DNA from: Chloromonas sp. AAM2
Taxonomy: Eukaryota; Chlorophyta; Chlorophyceae; Chlamydomonadales; Chlamydomonadaceae
Length of the DNA stretch: 53,436 nt
Assembly (NCBI GenBank): GCA_004335635.1
Contig: QAXH01006154.1
Location: forward strand, 6,664-60,099
Reading direction: 5' to 3'
Under the pieces are notes generated by a model. The model was not told the DNA's origin, searched no databases, and saw nothing but the letters and a program-made list of their open reading frames with translations. Made by a program: the position numbers and the translations under genes. Below, in pieces: positions 1-9,698 of this stretch; position 1 is the stretch's first letter; each line of letters begins with the position of its first letter.

Positions 1-1
1 C

Positions 2-280
2 CTGCTCGAGGCTAAGGCAGACATGCAGATCAACCGAGAGCCAGAGGTGCGCCAGCAGTTCGCCTGTGCAGGCTCACCACTCCAGCCTTGCAGGCTGACC
101 ACAGGTGTGCAATGTTTGGCAACATCGCAGGCATGCATTGATCTCACTGGGAGCAGCGATGGGGAGGAACCCAGTAGGCCAACTAAGCACGCAAGAGTGC
201 AGCCTACCGAGGTGGGCAGCACAAATCAGGGTCTGATGCTGCCAGATTTGCTGTCAGATCTGCGATTCTACGTCACATGA
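2..280 (+). CDS. 3' end of an unidentified gene (partial)
   Basis: An open frame runs in from the left edge and stops at 278-280. It gives about 92 residues of hydrophilic sequence with no recognised domain. A stretch near the middle, C-I-D-L-T-G-S-S-D-G-E-E, has the form of a SUMO-interacting motif (I-D-L-T followed by Ser/Asp/Glu) and is followed by a basic patch (P-T-K-H-A-R). That composition suits a nuclear protein, but this is inference. A TGTAA polyadenylation signal at 616-620 lies at a plausible distance for its 3' UTR. The start lies outside the window and there may be an unseen splice site, so product and exact left limit are unknown. Confidence 0.35.
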   Translation: MLEAKADMQINREPEVRQQFACAGSPLQPCRLTTGVQCLATSQACIDLTGSSDGEEPSRPTKHARVQPTEVGSTNQGLMLPDLLSDLRFYVT

Positions 281-615
281 ACAAAGTTGTCGTGCATGCC
301 CGCAGGAAACAACCATGCATCTGCTGATGCAGATTATCCCGGAGAGCAGAAAACCGGGCACCCTGTTCCAGTTCACCTCAAACGGATACATGGGGTGTGG
401 CCCTGCCTTCCCAGCATGGGTCGAGCCGGTGAGTGGACAGTTAGCACACCACAGCATGGAGCTGGCGGGGTCTGTTCTGAAAAGTTGCATTAGGTGGCAT
501 GTTACGATTTATGTTCGATGGCTGAGCCGAATTGAGAATTGTTCATTGGTAGTTAGCTAAGCGTTGCGATCTGTTGTGGAAGCTTATTAATCTACTGATG
601 AGTTCTGACTGCCGC

Positions 616-620
616 TGTAA
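616..620 (+). terminator. TGTAA polyadenylation signal
   Basis: TGTAA inside CTGACTGCCGCTGTAAA, about 335 nt after the stop at 280. The same 20-nt-plus context recurs at 3746-3766 in the 3' UTR of the His/Gly-rich peptide gene. Confidence 0.5.
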
Positions 621-1707
621 AGATCTGCACTCTGCTTTTATGTACTGCAAGCCTGTAGGCCAAGCAAGCAGCGCCTTGTTGCCTGGCAGGCTGAACTGTC
701 CTTGCTTTCAACCATCAACGAGGCCCGTCCACACGTTTCTAGCAATATAAAGCAATGGATTATGACAACTTCAAGAACTGTGTGCAGGGTGGCAATCCTG
801 AGACCTGCAAGGAAGGCTCTCAGCTTCCAAAGCACACAACTGAATGCTGATGAGATGTTCATATGACCTTCAAGAGGCTGGGATCTGCTGCCACAGCCGC
901 CTCGGTGCAAATAGATTCATTTCATTCCAGCGTGTGTGGCACATCTGAGTAGAAGTTCTGAAGCACGTCCAATGAATGGAATGCTGACGGGTGCAGGACA
1001 GGGCGCATTGCAACGTCAGTGCATGTTCAGGCAGGCAAAGTGAACCGGGATGTCTCAACTGAACATCCTGAACTACTTCGGTTGGCTGCCACATTTGCTC
1101 CGTTTGGTTGACATGTGATGCTCCATGACACCAATGGCTTTGACATTCCCAACTGCTTCATTACACCTGCTGATGGCACGTGGACTCTCAGCAGCACACA
1201 GGATAACACAGACAACAACTATATATACATGTATGTATAGGGCAACTAACCTGCCCTAGTGCGAGGGCAACTACCTAGCGACTTTTGAACTGTAGATACC
1301 AAGCATCAGAATCACGACCGGCATGGCTGCATATATTGGTGAGCTTGCAACCCTTGTAATACTTTGGAAGGTGTTGCACGCTTCTGACAACTGCTCCGAT
1401 GTGCAGCATCAATTGCAATTTGAACTTTGGTGTATGTCCATTTCCTGACAACTCTGACGCATAGCATCAATTGCAGGTTGCGCAAGTTTTGCGGCAATCG
1501 GCCGCCATGTTAGCACTGACATGCCCCAGTCTGGCATCCTGAACAAAGCCAGAGAAACGTGTTCTTTATAACAAATAGTCCTGGTACAAGACCATGGGTT
1601 TACAAGCAATCCCTCGTTTTCAACTGTTCACTCTACGGCTGCACTTGACTGTATCTGGTCTGTACCTGGAGGCGCATTCAAGAACATTGGAACAGGAGAT
1701 CCTATTC

Positions 1708-1815
1708 ACACGGGACGGTGTGTCAAAGACAATCATGCAGCCAATATAAAGTGGGCTTGATACCACTCGGAACGACATCTTAACAAGGACAGTTGTGTCT
1801 TGCCATGCCAACATG
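1708..1815. repeat. Dispersed repeat family R, copy 1
   Basis: About 105 bp including CAAAGACAATCAT and GGACAGTTGTGTCTTGCCAT. Related copies lie at 3034-3146, 32832-32945 and, truncated, 34617-34660. Read on the minus strand all full copies give a similar peptide (L-A-W-Q/E-D-T-T-V-L ... S-P-L-Y-I-G), so the repeat may hold a coding remnant. Confidence 0.7.
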
Positions 1816-2206
1816 AGACATGGAGATGCCCCTGACTATGGCGAGGCGACACAACGCTCACATCAAACAAGGCGACACCAACTTTTGTCTACTTGAACTA
1901 TGCCCCAGCTTTGCAGTGCATATGCTCACGTATGAGTGTTGCATTGGCATCAAGAGCGAGATGTACATGACTTGGGGCCAGATGATGTTCCAAAAGACAT
2001 CCGCGCGACATCCTACTTCCCACTTCCTGCTGCGATCCCTGTCCCACTCCTTGCTGGCGTGGCATGACGTAACCTGGCTGGCCCCGGCTGGCCTGGCCTG
2101 GACTACATAACTGGCAGGCCGTGACACGCAAGCAGCAGCGTCTCGCCACAAGACACTGTGGTCACCTGAAATATCACTCAACCATACCAAGCCAACGACC
2201 AACGCA

Positions 2207-3494
2207 ATGGCCTCCGAGCGGCGCCGCCTGCTCATGTCAGTGCTGCTGCTGGGCCTCCTGATGCTCGGGATGGTCGCACGTGCCCACGGTGCGTGAGATG
2301 ACAGGCCCGAGCTTGCGGTTTGATAGGATCAAGCAATCGCAGCGGGACCTGTGGCGCTTGCGCGTCACAGGGCATGATCGCGCGTCTGACGTTGCGCACT
2401 CAGACACCACCACACATACGCACAGAACGACGACTAGCTAGTAGCTATACATTAGCAAGCCTAGCGAGGTTCATGCACTACAGCTTCGCACCCCAGATGG
2501 GCATGGAACCCTTGCCCCTGTCTTTTTCTGCTCCCGCCAACCCTTTGCTATCGCAATTGCTTTCGCAGGTTCGGTCGAGCCAGATGAGTCGACAGGTGCG
2601 CTTTGCTACAATTGCTCCTGACATGAACACCCTGGGCGCTGTCTTCTTCTCCGCTCGTGCTGCTTACGTGACTTACGGAAGTAATCTGAGTGGATCACAC
2701 CTTTGTCAGCGGACACATCTATTACATAGACTGTTGATGAGCGCTGTGAGCTTTTGTTAGTGCACCCTTTCACCTCGAGTACAAAGCATCGGCTTCGCAA
2801 GCCTCAAGCGTGCAACACGCGCGAGGCCTTTCGTCGGATACGGAACACAGCACGTAACGCCTCACAGCAGGTTCAACGCGCTGTTCGAACACTAGTGTCG
2901 TCTCATGAGCTGTATGCCATGCATTTGCCGCACCCAATGCGTTGGTCAGCCACTGCCGAGAGGAGGCCATTCGATGACATTGGCCCTCTTCACGAGATAT
3001 GCAAGCTGACACCAAAGGCTTGGCCTTGTGGATTCATTACACGGGCCGATGTGCCAAAGACAATCATGAAGCCAATGTAAAGTGGGTTTGATATCATTCG
3101 GGAAGATATCTCCAGAAGGACAGTTGTGTCTTGCCATGCCAAGGCAACACAAAAAAAAGATGTTTGCCAGTTCTGCCCACGACCCAATCCCCTGGAGCTG
3201 TCCCCTTTTGCTAACTCCACACTGACACCAGTGCAGTTATTGACAATTGTCCCAGAACTGGCAAACATCCTTTTTTTTCTCGCGCAGTATACTAATCACA
3301 GCCATGCCACTTTGTACTCGTTGTTTCGTTCGGCTGCAGGTAACCGCAAGCTGCTGCACCGTGGCTACCCTGGCTCTGGTCACGGTTACCCAGGCTACAG
3401 CCATGGCCACTGGCACGGTCACCGGCACGGCCACTACCACGGCCACTACCACGGCCACGGCTACCCGGGGTTCGGCCACGGCTACCATGGCTGA
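2207..3494 (+). CDS. Small secreted His/Gly-rich peptide
   Basis: Two exons, 2207-2288 and 3340-3494, joined by a 1051-bp phase-1 intron (GTGCGTGAG...CTGCAG), give 78 aa. Exon 1 is a signal peptide: MASERRR, then a Leu/Val/Met core, then A-R-A-H. The Gly codon is split by the intron. Exon 2 begins N-R-K-L-L-H-R-G and continues as alternating His-Gly with Tyr: about 14 His and 15 Gly in 50 residues, including HGHWHGHRHGHYHGHYHGHG. This composition suggests an extracellular metal-binding (Cu/Zn/Ni), wall-associated or antimicrobial peptide, comparable to plant glycine-rich proteins or shepherins; function is inference. The start context CGCAATGGCC is shared with the paralogue at 4444. TGTAA lies at 3762-3766. 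The intron carries repeat R and an inverted-repeat element. No known family assigned. Confidence 0.75.
3034..3146. repeat. Dispersed repeat family R, copy 2
   Basis: Starts near ACGGGCCGATGTGCCAAAGA and ends with TTGCCATGCCAA. It lies in the intron of the His/Gly-rich gene, directly before the inverted-repeat element at 3151. Confidence 0.7.
3151..3278. repeat. Short inverted-repeat (MITE-like) element
   Basis: A 128-bp segment with A8 then GATGTTTGCCAGTTCTG on the left and, on the right, the reverse complement extended by GGACAATT and ending in T8. It is the only place where two copies of the window-wide motif face each other at close range. No clear target-site duplication was seen. It lies in the intron of the His/Gly-rich gene. 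Confidence 0.6.
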
Positions 3495-3761
3495 TCGGTC
3501 CTGGCGACACGTCGTCCTACAATGCGTCCTGCATCGTCCAGCTTCTGTTCAGTGCAGGCTTCAGCACTGAGCAATGTCCCATACACTCCCACACCGCTTG
3601 ATGATCAGCGTTGACATGTCTGAGGCCGCTTGCTGAAGACTTGCAGATGTGGCATGTTGCACAATTTGCTTAACAGCTGAACCGCATTGTTCATTGGCAA
3701 TGAGTTGACTGATTGTATGTTGAGCAAGGTTTATGATTTGATGTTGAGTTCTGACTGCCGC

Positions 3762-3766
3762 TGTAA
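3762..3766 (+). terminator. TGTAA polyadenylation signal
   Basis: TGTAA 268 nt after the stop of the His/Gly-rich peptide gene, in GCCGCTGTAAAATG, matching the context at 616-620. Confidence 0.55.
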
Positions 3767-4443
3767 AATGTTGTCTAGCCTGCTCCAATTCAATGCATGA
3801 TTCTCATGAGTTCGGGTTCCAAGCAGAATAATACACTGTCCGCGTCTGATACATGCATGCCAAACGATTGTACGCCTGCCAATTGGTCTTGCTCCATACG
3901 TTTCGGGGCTGGTTTGTTCCTGTTGACAGTTGTATGTATCACTTGTTTGTGGGCCAAGCAAGCAACGCCTAACTGCCTAGCAGGCTGTGCTGCCTGCTGG
4001 TGCTACCCTTGCTGTCAATCATCAACAGAGGATACCCACCAGCTGATGACATGGCTACTGAATTCACTCGCATTGTGGAGGCTGTGGCAGCAATGCCCGC
4101 CTCACTTTGTCATCCTGAAAGTCGGCTCCGGCATCAACTTGGTGCTGGCGCATTTTTCTACTCAAGATGATCTCCGATGGGGACTTGACACCAGTGTTTA
4201 TGACGTCCACGTCCTGTATGAAGTCCAGCGGGAAAAAGAGATGTTCACCAGTTCTGATGGGCGCCAATCTGCAATCAAATCGCGAACTCTGGCAATCAAA
4301 CGCTGGCAGGTATCTCGACTGCATGACAGCGGTTTGACACCGTGTTCCTGATTCCCGCTGATCTGTCTGAAGTTCTCCTTAGTGTGAGCAGTTAACAGTC
4401 CGCTGCAGCTGCTGAAACACTTGGGATACTGCTGCTAGTCGCA
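3767..4443. other. Intergenic region, no supported gene
   Basis: Contains a segment at about 3945-4030 (GGCCAAGCAAGCAACGCC... CTGCCTGCTGGTG) that recurs near 640-700 and 36395-36480, and a degenerate copy of the GTTTGCCAGTTCTG motif at about 4241-4259. Otherwise nothing recognised. Confidence 0.4.
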
Positions 4444-5174
4444 ATGGCCATGTGCTTGTGGCGCCAGGTGCTCCTGCGGGCTGCACTTCTAGGGATTCTG
4501 CTGGCTTCATCGCTGGCAACGCAGGCCCACGGTGCGTGGATTTGATGATCTTGAAATCGTGCCGCTCGAATCCGGCCGACAGAAGTCAACCGCAAGGCGC
4601 GGCAGTTGCGGTACTGGCACGGATGACTGCCTGTATGACAGAGCTCAAAGCCTTTTGATCGCATTGTCACTGCACTTGCGTGTGTGCTTGATGTTGGTGC
4701 GCAAGGAGAGGTCCGCATATGCTTGTTTGTTTGCTTGCTGTCACAATGACTATTATTACAGGGGCGCACAAGCTGGAGAACACAGGTAACTGACACCCTG
4801 TGATGAAACTGTTCTGTGCACTTGATTTGAATTTCAGTGCTTTGAACACTGTCTTGAACGTAACGTGAAAAGACCAGTCCAAACGAGTGTGCGCCTGACA
4901 TTGGACTGCTGACAGGAACTCCATCACAAGAGTCCACAGGTGATGAGATAGTTATGATAAAGCCCTGTATGAGAGTTCAGGCTGGGCCGTGTTGTGTACA
5001 CGTGCAGGTGGCCGCAAGCTCTCCCAGTTCGCAGGACTAGGAAGCTTTGGTGGCAATGGCTTCTACCCGGGTGGGGGCTTCGGTGGTGGGCGCTACCAAC
5101 GCTATGGCAATGGTCCTTACTACAGGCGTAACGGAGGTTTGGGCAGGGGTGGTCTAGTGGTGATTGGCCGTTGA
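4444..5174 (+). CDS. Small secreted Gly/Tyr/Arg-rich protein
   Basis: Exons 4444-4531 and 5008-5174 are joined by a 476-bp phase-1 intron (GTGCGTGGA...CGTGCAG) and encode 84 aa. Exon 1 is a signal peptide (MAMCLWR, a Leu/Ala core, then T-Q-A-H) that ends with the same A-H-(G) junction as the gene at 2207. Exon 2 begins G-G-R-K-L-S-Q-F and then is rich in Gly with Phe, Tyr and Arg (G-G-G-F-G-G-G-R-Y; Y-Y-R-R-N-G-G-L-G-R-G-G). This suits an extracellular glycine-rich wall or matrix protein. The leader, intron phase, donor sequence and R-K-L start show that this gene and the His/Gly-rich gene are diverged tandem paralogues. Molecular function unknown. Confidence 0.72.
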
Positions 5175-5493
5175 ATCGAGTGTTGACCACGTACACGAAG
5201 AGTGCACCAGAGACACATCAACAATGGGCAACTGAAGCAGCAGACATCTTCATCGCATACCTGCATTCAAGCTCAACAGCCGGTTTTGAGCTGCACTTGC
5301 AAATGCTGCCTGGCTGCCTGTACCGGACTGCTTGCATTTTTATTGCTGACATTTGACCAGTTTGAAGGAGCCAGGACATTTGCACACGCCTTCATCCACA
5401 CACTTGATAACACTTTTGAGTAGAGTTGCATTGAGTGGAGTTGCACAAGTGCCAGATAGAGAGTTGCACGCTGCCAACCAGTCCCACCTGGGG

Positions 5494-5526
5494 AAAAGAG
5501 ATGTTTGCCAGTTCTGGGACAATTTT
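5494..5526 (+). repeat. Copy of the dispersed GTTTGCCAGTTCTGGGACAA motif
   Basis: GAAAAGAG then ATGTTTGCCAGTTCTGGGAC and AATTTT. One of at least ten strong copies in the window; here with no opposing copy nearby. Confidence 0.65.
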
Positions 5527-5642
5527 ATGGGAACGTTATTGCAATCAGTGGCAGTGCGTGTTTGCAGCGGCAAAGTGTGATGGGGTACTGTGCTGTGTGT
5601 GGTACATATCCCAAGGATGGGCGCTCCGGCACACAGTTCAAT

Positions 5643-5647
5643 TGTAA
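5643..5647 (+). terminator. Candidate TGTAA polyadenylation signal
   Basis: The TGTAA noted downstream of the Gly/Tyr/Arg-rich gene, about 470 nt past its stop. Confidence 0.3.
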
Positions 5648-5885
5648 TTGACGCGTTGATGATCATGACTCTCACTGATGGCAGCGTCAGGGTCTGAAAG
5701 TAGGCAGGACATCTACATGTACTTCCTTTACTTGCTGACCACCAGTGCTAGTGATTAGAGACCACCACCATCTTGCTGACGCAATGTGGACCAGCCCGTT
5801 GCAAGTGTCAGGCAACGATATCTCACGGCAATTCAACATTTGCTTTGTATCTTGGTCTGATGCTGTCTCGTCGGTAACGAGCTTC

Positions 5886-5890
5886 TTACA
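5886..5890 (-). terminator. Candidate TGTAA polyadenylation signal (minus strand)
   Basis: TTACA on the plus strand, about 495 nt past the stop of V-ATPase subunit H. Confidence 0.25.
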
Positions 5891-6024
5891 CACACGATTG
5901 ACAACCTCTTCCGCATGCATCGCCCAAAGAACAAGGTAGGATGGTTGCTATTAGAAGCGCTTGTGTAAGAGTGACGGGCGATAAACACATTGCTTTCCAG
6001 TGAAGCAGACTACCTGGATCACAT

Positions 6025-6041
6025 GCCAGTCGTGCATAGCG
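6025..6041. repeat. Target-site duplication, left copy
   Basis: GCCAGTCGTGCATAGCG, identical to 6188-6204; the two flank the inserted element at 6042-6187. Confidence 0.75.
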
Positions 6042-6187
6042 TGACAATCAAAGCTCTGATGGAAGGACGGAGATGGGTTCTCGGGTGTGACCTACATTAG
6101 GCGGCATGTGTCTAGTGCCCAATGAAGCGCTGCGACTGTCTCAGTCGGGGGGTGGAGGGCTTGGCTGCCTCCCCAAGGAGGCGGATG
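6042..6187 (+). mobile_element. Short retroposon-like insertion (family S, copy 1)
   Basis: 146 bp flanked by a perfect 17-bp direct repeat. From about 6068 it matches the complement of 13230-13345 and 52781-52905. Read on this strand its end is the shared terminus CCTCCCCAAGGAGGCGG, which can fold into a small hairpin. The other two copies are longer at the opposite end, the pattern of 5'-truncated non-LTR retroelements sharing a 3' end. It lies just beyond the 3' end of V-ATPase subunit H. Confidence 0.7.
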
Positions 6188-6204
6188 GCCAGTCGTGCAT
6201 AGCG
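6188..6204. repeat. Target-site duplication, right copy
   Basis: GCCAGTCGTGCATAGCG, identical to 6025-6041. Confidence 0.75.
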
Positions 6205-6384
6205 AAATGACAAAATGACAGAAAACATTAATCGCACATCTCGTCGAGTTCAGTACCTCCCTCTGCTGCCAGCCAGAACCTTTCATCAGGCTGCGATGAT
6301 TGCTTACGCAGCATTGGCATGGTTTGTGCACCCGACCACAGGATGCAACACACAGTCATGCTACGCGCCTATGTAGACATGCAG

Positions 6385-9377
6385 CTACTGCCCATTGCCC
6401 AGGAACTCGAGCTTATCCTTTGCCAGCATGATCTTCTGCACGCAGAGCAATGCCTGCTTCTGCACGTCCGGGTCGGGGTGTGCCATCTGGCGCATGACGA
6501 GCTCCTTGCCTCGCAGGTCGTTGACAATGAAACGTCCGGAGGGGTGGTGCATGATGAACATGCCCAGGTCGTGGCAGGCAACAGCCAGGGTACGCACCTG
6601 CAGAAACGTCCAAACAAAAGTTACATGACAGAAACAGCAGCCAGCCTCAGTGGAGCATGAGAAGGCAGGGCTTTCAGCATGATCTAGTGAAATGATTTAT
6701 ATTCCAACCATTGAGGCCTCGCTTTCCTGCATCGTTCCTCTGGTGTGCATTTTACACCACCTTGATAGTTGTCACAATTACGGCTGCAGTTGTGAACAAA
6801 GTCACTGCATGCCCCAACGGCACCAAATACAGCTTCTCCCGTCCATATTCCGTCTGAGCCTGTCGTTCAGTGGCCTTCAGTCCCCACTAGCTTCTCACCT
6901 CTCTGTTCGTCTCCAGCACCTTGAGCAGCGAGCGCAGCACCAGGTAGTCCCGGTCGGCAAAGCGCTCAACGTTCTCCTTCCAGAAGTGATCGCTTGTGTG
7001 CATGGGGCTCCAGTCCAGCTGACCGCTGGCCAGCTCGTTCTTGTACTTGTCAAAGCTCGACAGCACCTGGATGCGGGGCGATGTAGGATGCAGAGACGTC
7101 AGGCAAGCCCTTCATTATACGGATATGCCTATTGTGCTCACTGCCAAACGATACTGCTCTTGCTTGTACATGGGCATGAGCTTAACACAAGCAAACCTTG
7201 GGTGTACATTCCTGACGACAGGTGTCCCGCCCGCTTGTCATCATTCAGCCGTCACACACATCTTGCCCTTCTCGCCTGCATCATTCACTCATCGCCATCC
7301 AGAATGCACACAGCAGCCTAAGCTTTGACGTCGGCCCACCTGGATGCCCTCCCGCAGCTTGTCCTCCATCACCGTCAGGATTTCAACCACATCCTCATCG
7401 CCCCAAGTCTGCACAGCACATGCACGTTGAACAGCTTTATCAGATACCTATGGGCTAACCAAACGCGCTAGGCGTGAAACCGACTGCTGACCAGAGCACA
7501 TCTGACAACTCAGCATTATCAAGTAGGCCAGCCTATCAAGACACTATGACTGCTCCTATCATCGCAGGATGATGACATGCTCAACCACAACGGTGTGTTG
7601 TTCCACATGGACCTTACTCAAGCATCTTCCCCATCATCATGTGTGGCACCACACACCTGCTCTTCATGACACCATCTTCCTCATGATGACCATCATGGCA
7701 CTACACATCTCTTCTTCATGACACCATCATGGCACTACACACCTGCAGCTTGCGCGTGATGACGACCTTCTGCAGCCCTGCCTCCACCATTTCGCTCGCC
7801 AGGCGCGTGTGCAGCGACTCGTAGTTGAGCAGGTTGCGCAGCGCACTCAGGGCAATGCGGAACACCTTCTCCTTGGGTGCAGAGCGGGCAATCTCAACCA
7901 GCGGCTTGACAACACCTGCAGCAAGCCGTGGCAACAAACACAGTATCTTGTTTCCCAATTTGGTGGCAGGCCAGCTGTCCATGGTATGGTGCAGCGAGTT
8001 CTGTAGGTTCCTAATCAAGTGCTCTTGCCAGCTGATGCTTCCTGCTTCATGCCTGACCCACCACTCCATCCCGCTGTCTCCTGTCTTAAAAGAAAAAAAG
8101 GACCCATTGCGTGCCACCCACCTGATGTCCCCAAGGCGTCCGCTGCCTGTTGCATGAAGGTCATCTGCCACACGCATAGGCACAGCTCGTACAGCAGCTG
8201 CGAGTTGCTGGGGCTGTTGCAGCTCCTGAGCAGCGGCGGCAGCAGCACTGCCCCGCCCGCCCGCAGGAACAGCTGCCTGCAGCCGCGCTCCTTCAGCAGA
8301 ACTGCCAGCATGCTCACGGACACGTTCACGCTCTTGGTGGTGTTGGAGGGACGCTTCAGCTGACCAACTAGCCAATCAATGAACGTGGCGATGTGCTGCA
8401 TGCATCAATGCGGTCAGAAGTCAGTAAGAACCACCCGCGCCTTCTTGTTGATCGGGATGTGACATGTAACATGCGGCCAAATCTGAGGCAAGCACCTGAC
8501 TCATTGGCATGTATGGGTCGTCATCACTGTTACTGGTGTCACCACTTCGAACAATAACGCATGCCTACAATTGTAAATTGGGCATGTTATTCAAGCAAGC
8601 CGTCCTGCTCTGCCTCTGACCTGCTCAGCTGGATCAGGTGTGCCAAATGAGGTGCTGGAGTCCGTGGACAGCATTCCGTTACTGAATGCTAGTGATGTCC
8701 GTGGGCGGTTTTCGATCACAGCAGTCAGCAGGCGTGCTGCCTTCTCCTGTGTAAACCAGTCCTGACGCTGTAGCAACCTGGGCAGGTATGGAGGACGAAG
8801 TAGCTTAGTCATGCATGAAAAATGCTGATGTGCGTTGATTCACAAACGAACTCTTACCTGACAAAGGCAGTGTAGGGGTCTGGTGAAGAGCCTTGGTGCT
8901 GTTCAGACTGTTGATGGAAGAAGCGGGCGCGCTGTGGGCTCTCTGCGGCATGATGCAAGTAGGAGCTGTGTAGGTAAGGAGTTTGCTCAAACACCTACCA
9001 TGCCGTGCATGCATGCGGATCCCACCTTGAAGCATTTGTAGCAAGAGCGCCAGAGCATACTGCACGGTATCTTCCTTTGACACTGTCTTCAGCACCGACA
9101 CGAACGCCTCGACATAAGCAGGGCCAGCCTGCGAAGAATCCATGCAAGGCAAGGCGCATCAATCATACCGCACTGCCTGCCTGTCCCCTGCTGCTCCATT
9201 TGTTACCCAGCTGACCTCGTCGAGCATACTGGCACGCAGCTCAGCTGTCCGCTTGTCATAGCGGCGAATGAGCTGCAAGTCCTTGTCGCTGATGAGCCGT
9301 GCAGACAGAAACGTCTCCCAAGCAATGTTGCTGTTCAGTACGCCAATGATCTCATTGTCCATCAAGTAGGCTGCCAT
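6385..9377 (-). CDS. VHA-H: V-type proton ATPase subunit H
   Basis: Nine exons (9377-9216, 9128-9026, 8942-8858, 8777-8621, 8395-8122, 7915-7743, 7408-7340, 7066-6899, 6597-6385) join in frame to 467 aa, within the usual 440-480 aa of subunit H. The protein is an all-helical HEAT/ARM-type regulatory subunit of the V1 sector that couples V1 to V0 and inhibits ATP hydrolysis by free V1, acting on vacuolar and endomembranes. Diagnostic stretches match plant subunit H: I-A-W-E-T-F...L-I-S-D-K-D-L-Q-L-I-R-R-Y-D-K (N-terminus), D-W-F-T-Q-E-K-A-A-R-L-L, L-L-Y-E-L-C-L-C-V-W, A-P-K-E-K-V-F-R-I, L-S-S-F-D-K-Y-K, L-D-W-S-P-M-H and F-W-K-E-N-V near the C-terminal domain, and V-R-T-L-A-V-A-C-H-D-L-G. Residues about 151-169 form a Ser/Thr-rich loop, longer than I recall in plant homologues. 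It shares a short divergent promoter with the MATE gene at 9699. Probably a single-copy housekeeping gene. Confidence 0.95.
7590..7745. repeat. Degenerate tandem repeat in V-ATPase H intron 6
   Basis: Repeats of CATGACACCATC and CATCATGGCACTACACA, about 40-60 bp period, running up to the donor at 7742. Confidence 0.5.
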
Positions 9378-9698
9378 GACTGCAAGGGTTGTGGGGACTC
9401 TCGTCGCCTGAGAGGTGCCCCTTACGATGCTGACTGTCGCAAATTGATGAACTGCGACGGGGTTAGCGCGAAAAGGTACAGGGCCGTTGTGCCTGCCCCG
9501 GTCCTAGGCTCTTGCGTCGCGCGACTCGAGGATCAGCAAAAGCAAACACAGCACGTGCTTCGATGGAAACGTCCCAGCTCCATGTGTGGCCAACTTCTGC
9601 GGCGTTAATTGATGGGCAGACAGACCAAGTTCTGCGGCGTTGATTGATGCGCAGAGCCAGGACTACTCTGGCATGATCAACTTGTTACATTAGGTGCC
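9378..9698. promoter_or_regulatory. Shared divergent promoter region (VHA-H / MATE1)
   Basis: 321 bp separate the start codons of two divergent genes, so both promoters and 5' UTRs must lie here. It contains a 35-bp tandem duplication, 9590-9624 and 9625-9658, with core TTCTGCGGCGTT(A/G)ATTGATG. No TATA box was recognised. Regulatory role of the duplication is inference. Confidence 0.5.

Larger units (their letters stand above)
281..2206. other. Intergenic region with repeats, no supported gene
   Basis: Only short unsupported frames are present. It contains the putative 3' UTR of the left-edge gene, a segment at about 640-700 that resembles 3945-4030 and 36395-36480, and a dispersed-repeat copy at 1708-1815. 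Bases 2100-2206 would hold the promoter and 5' UTR of the next gene; no clear TATA element was seen. Confidence 0.5.
5175..6384. other. Convergent intergenic region with repeats
   Basis: Lies between the 3' ends of the Gly-rich gene (+) and V-ATPase subunit H (-). It holds a copy of the 20-nt motif (5494-5526), candidate poly(A) signals on both strands (5643-5647 + and 5886-5890 -), and an inserted repeat with target-site duplications (6042-6187). No supported gene. Confidence 0.5.

Noticed and set aside
6319..6660. Plus-strand frames over the V-ATPase H exons
   Set aside because: They are antisense shadows of exons whose minus-strand translation matches subunit H throughout.
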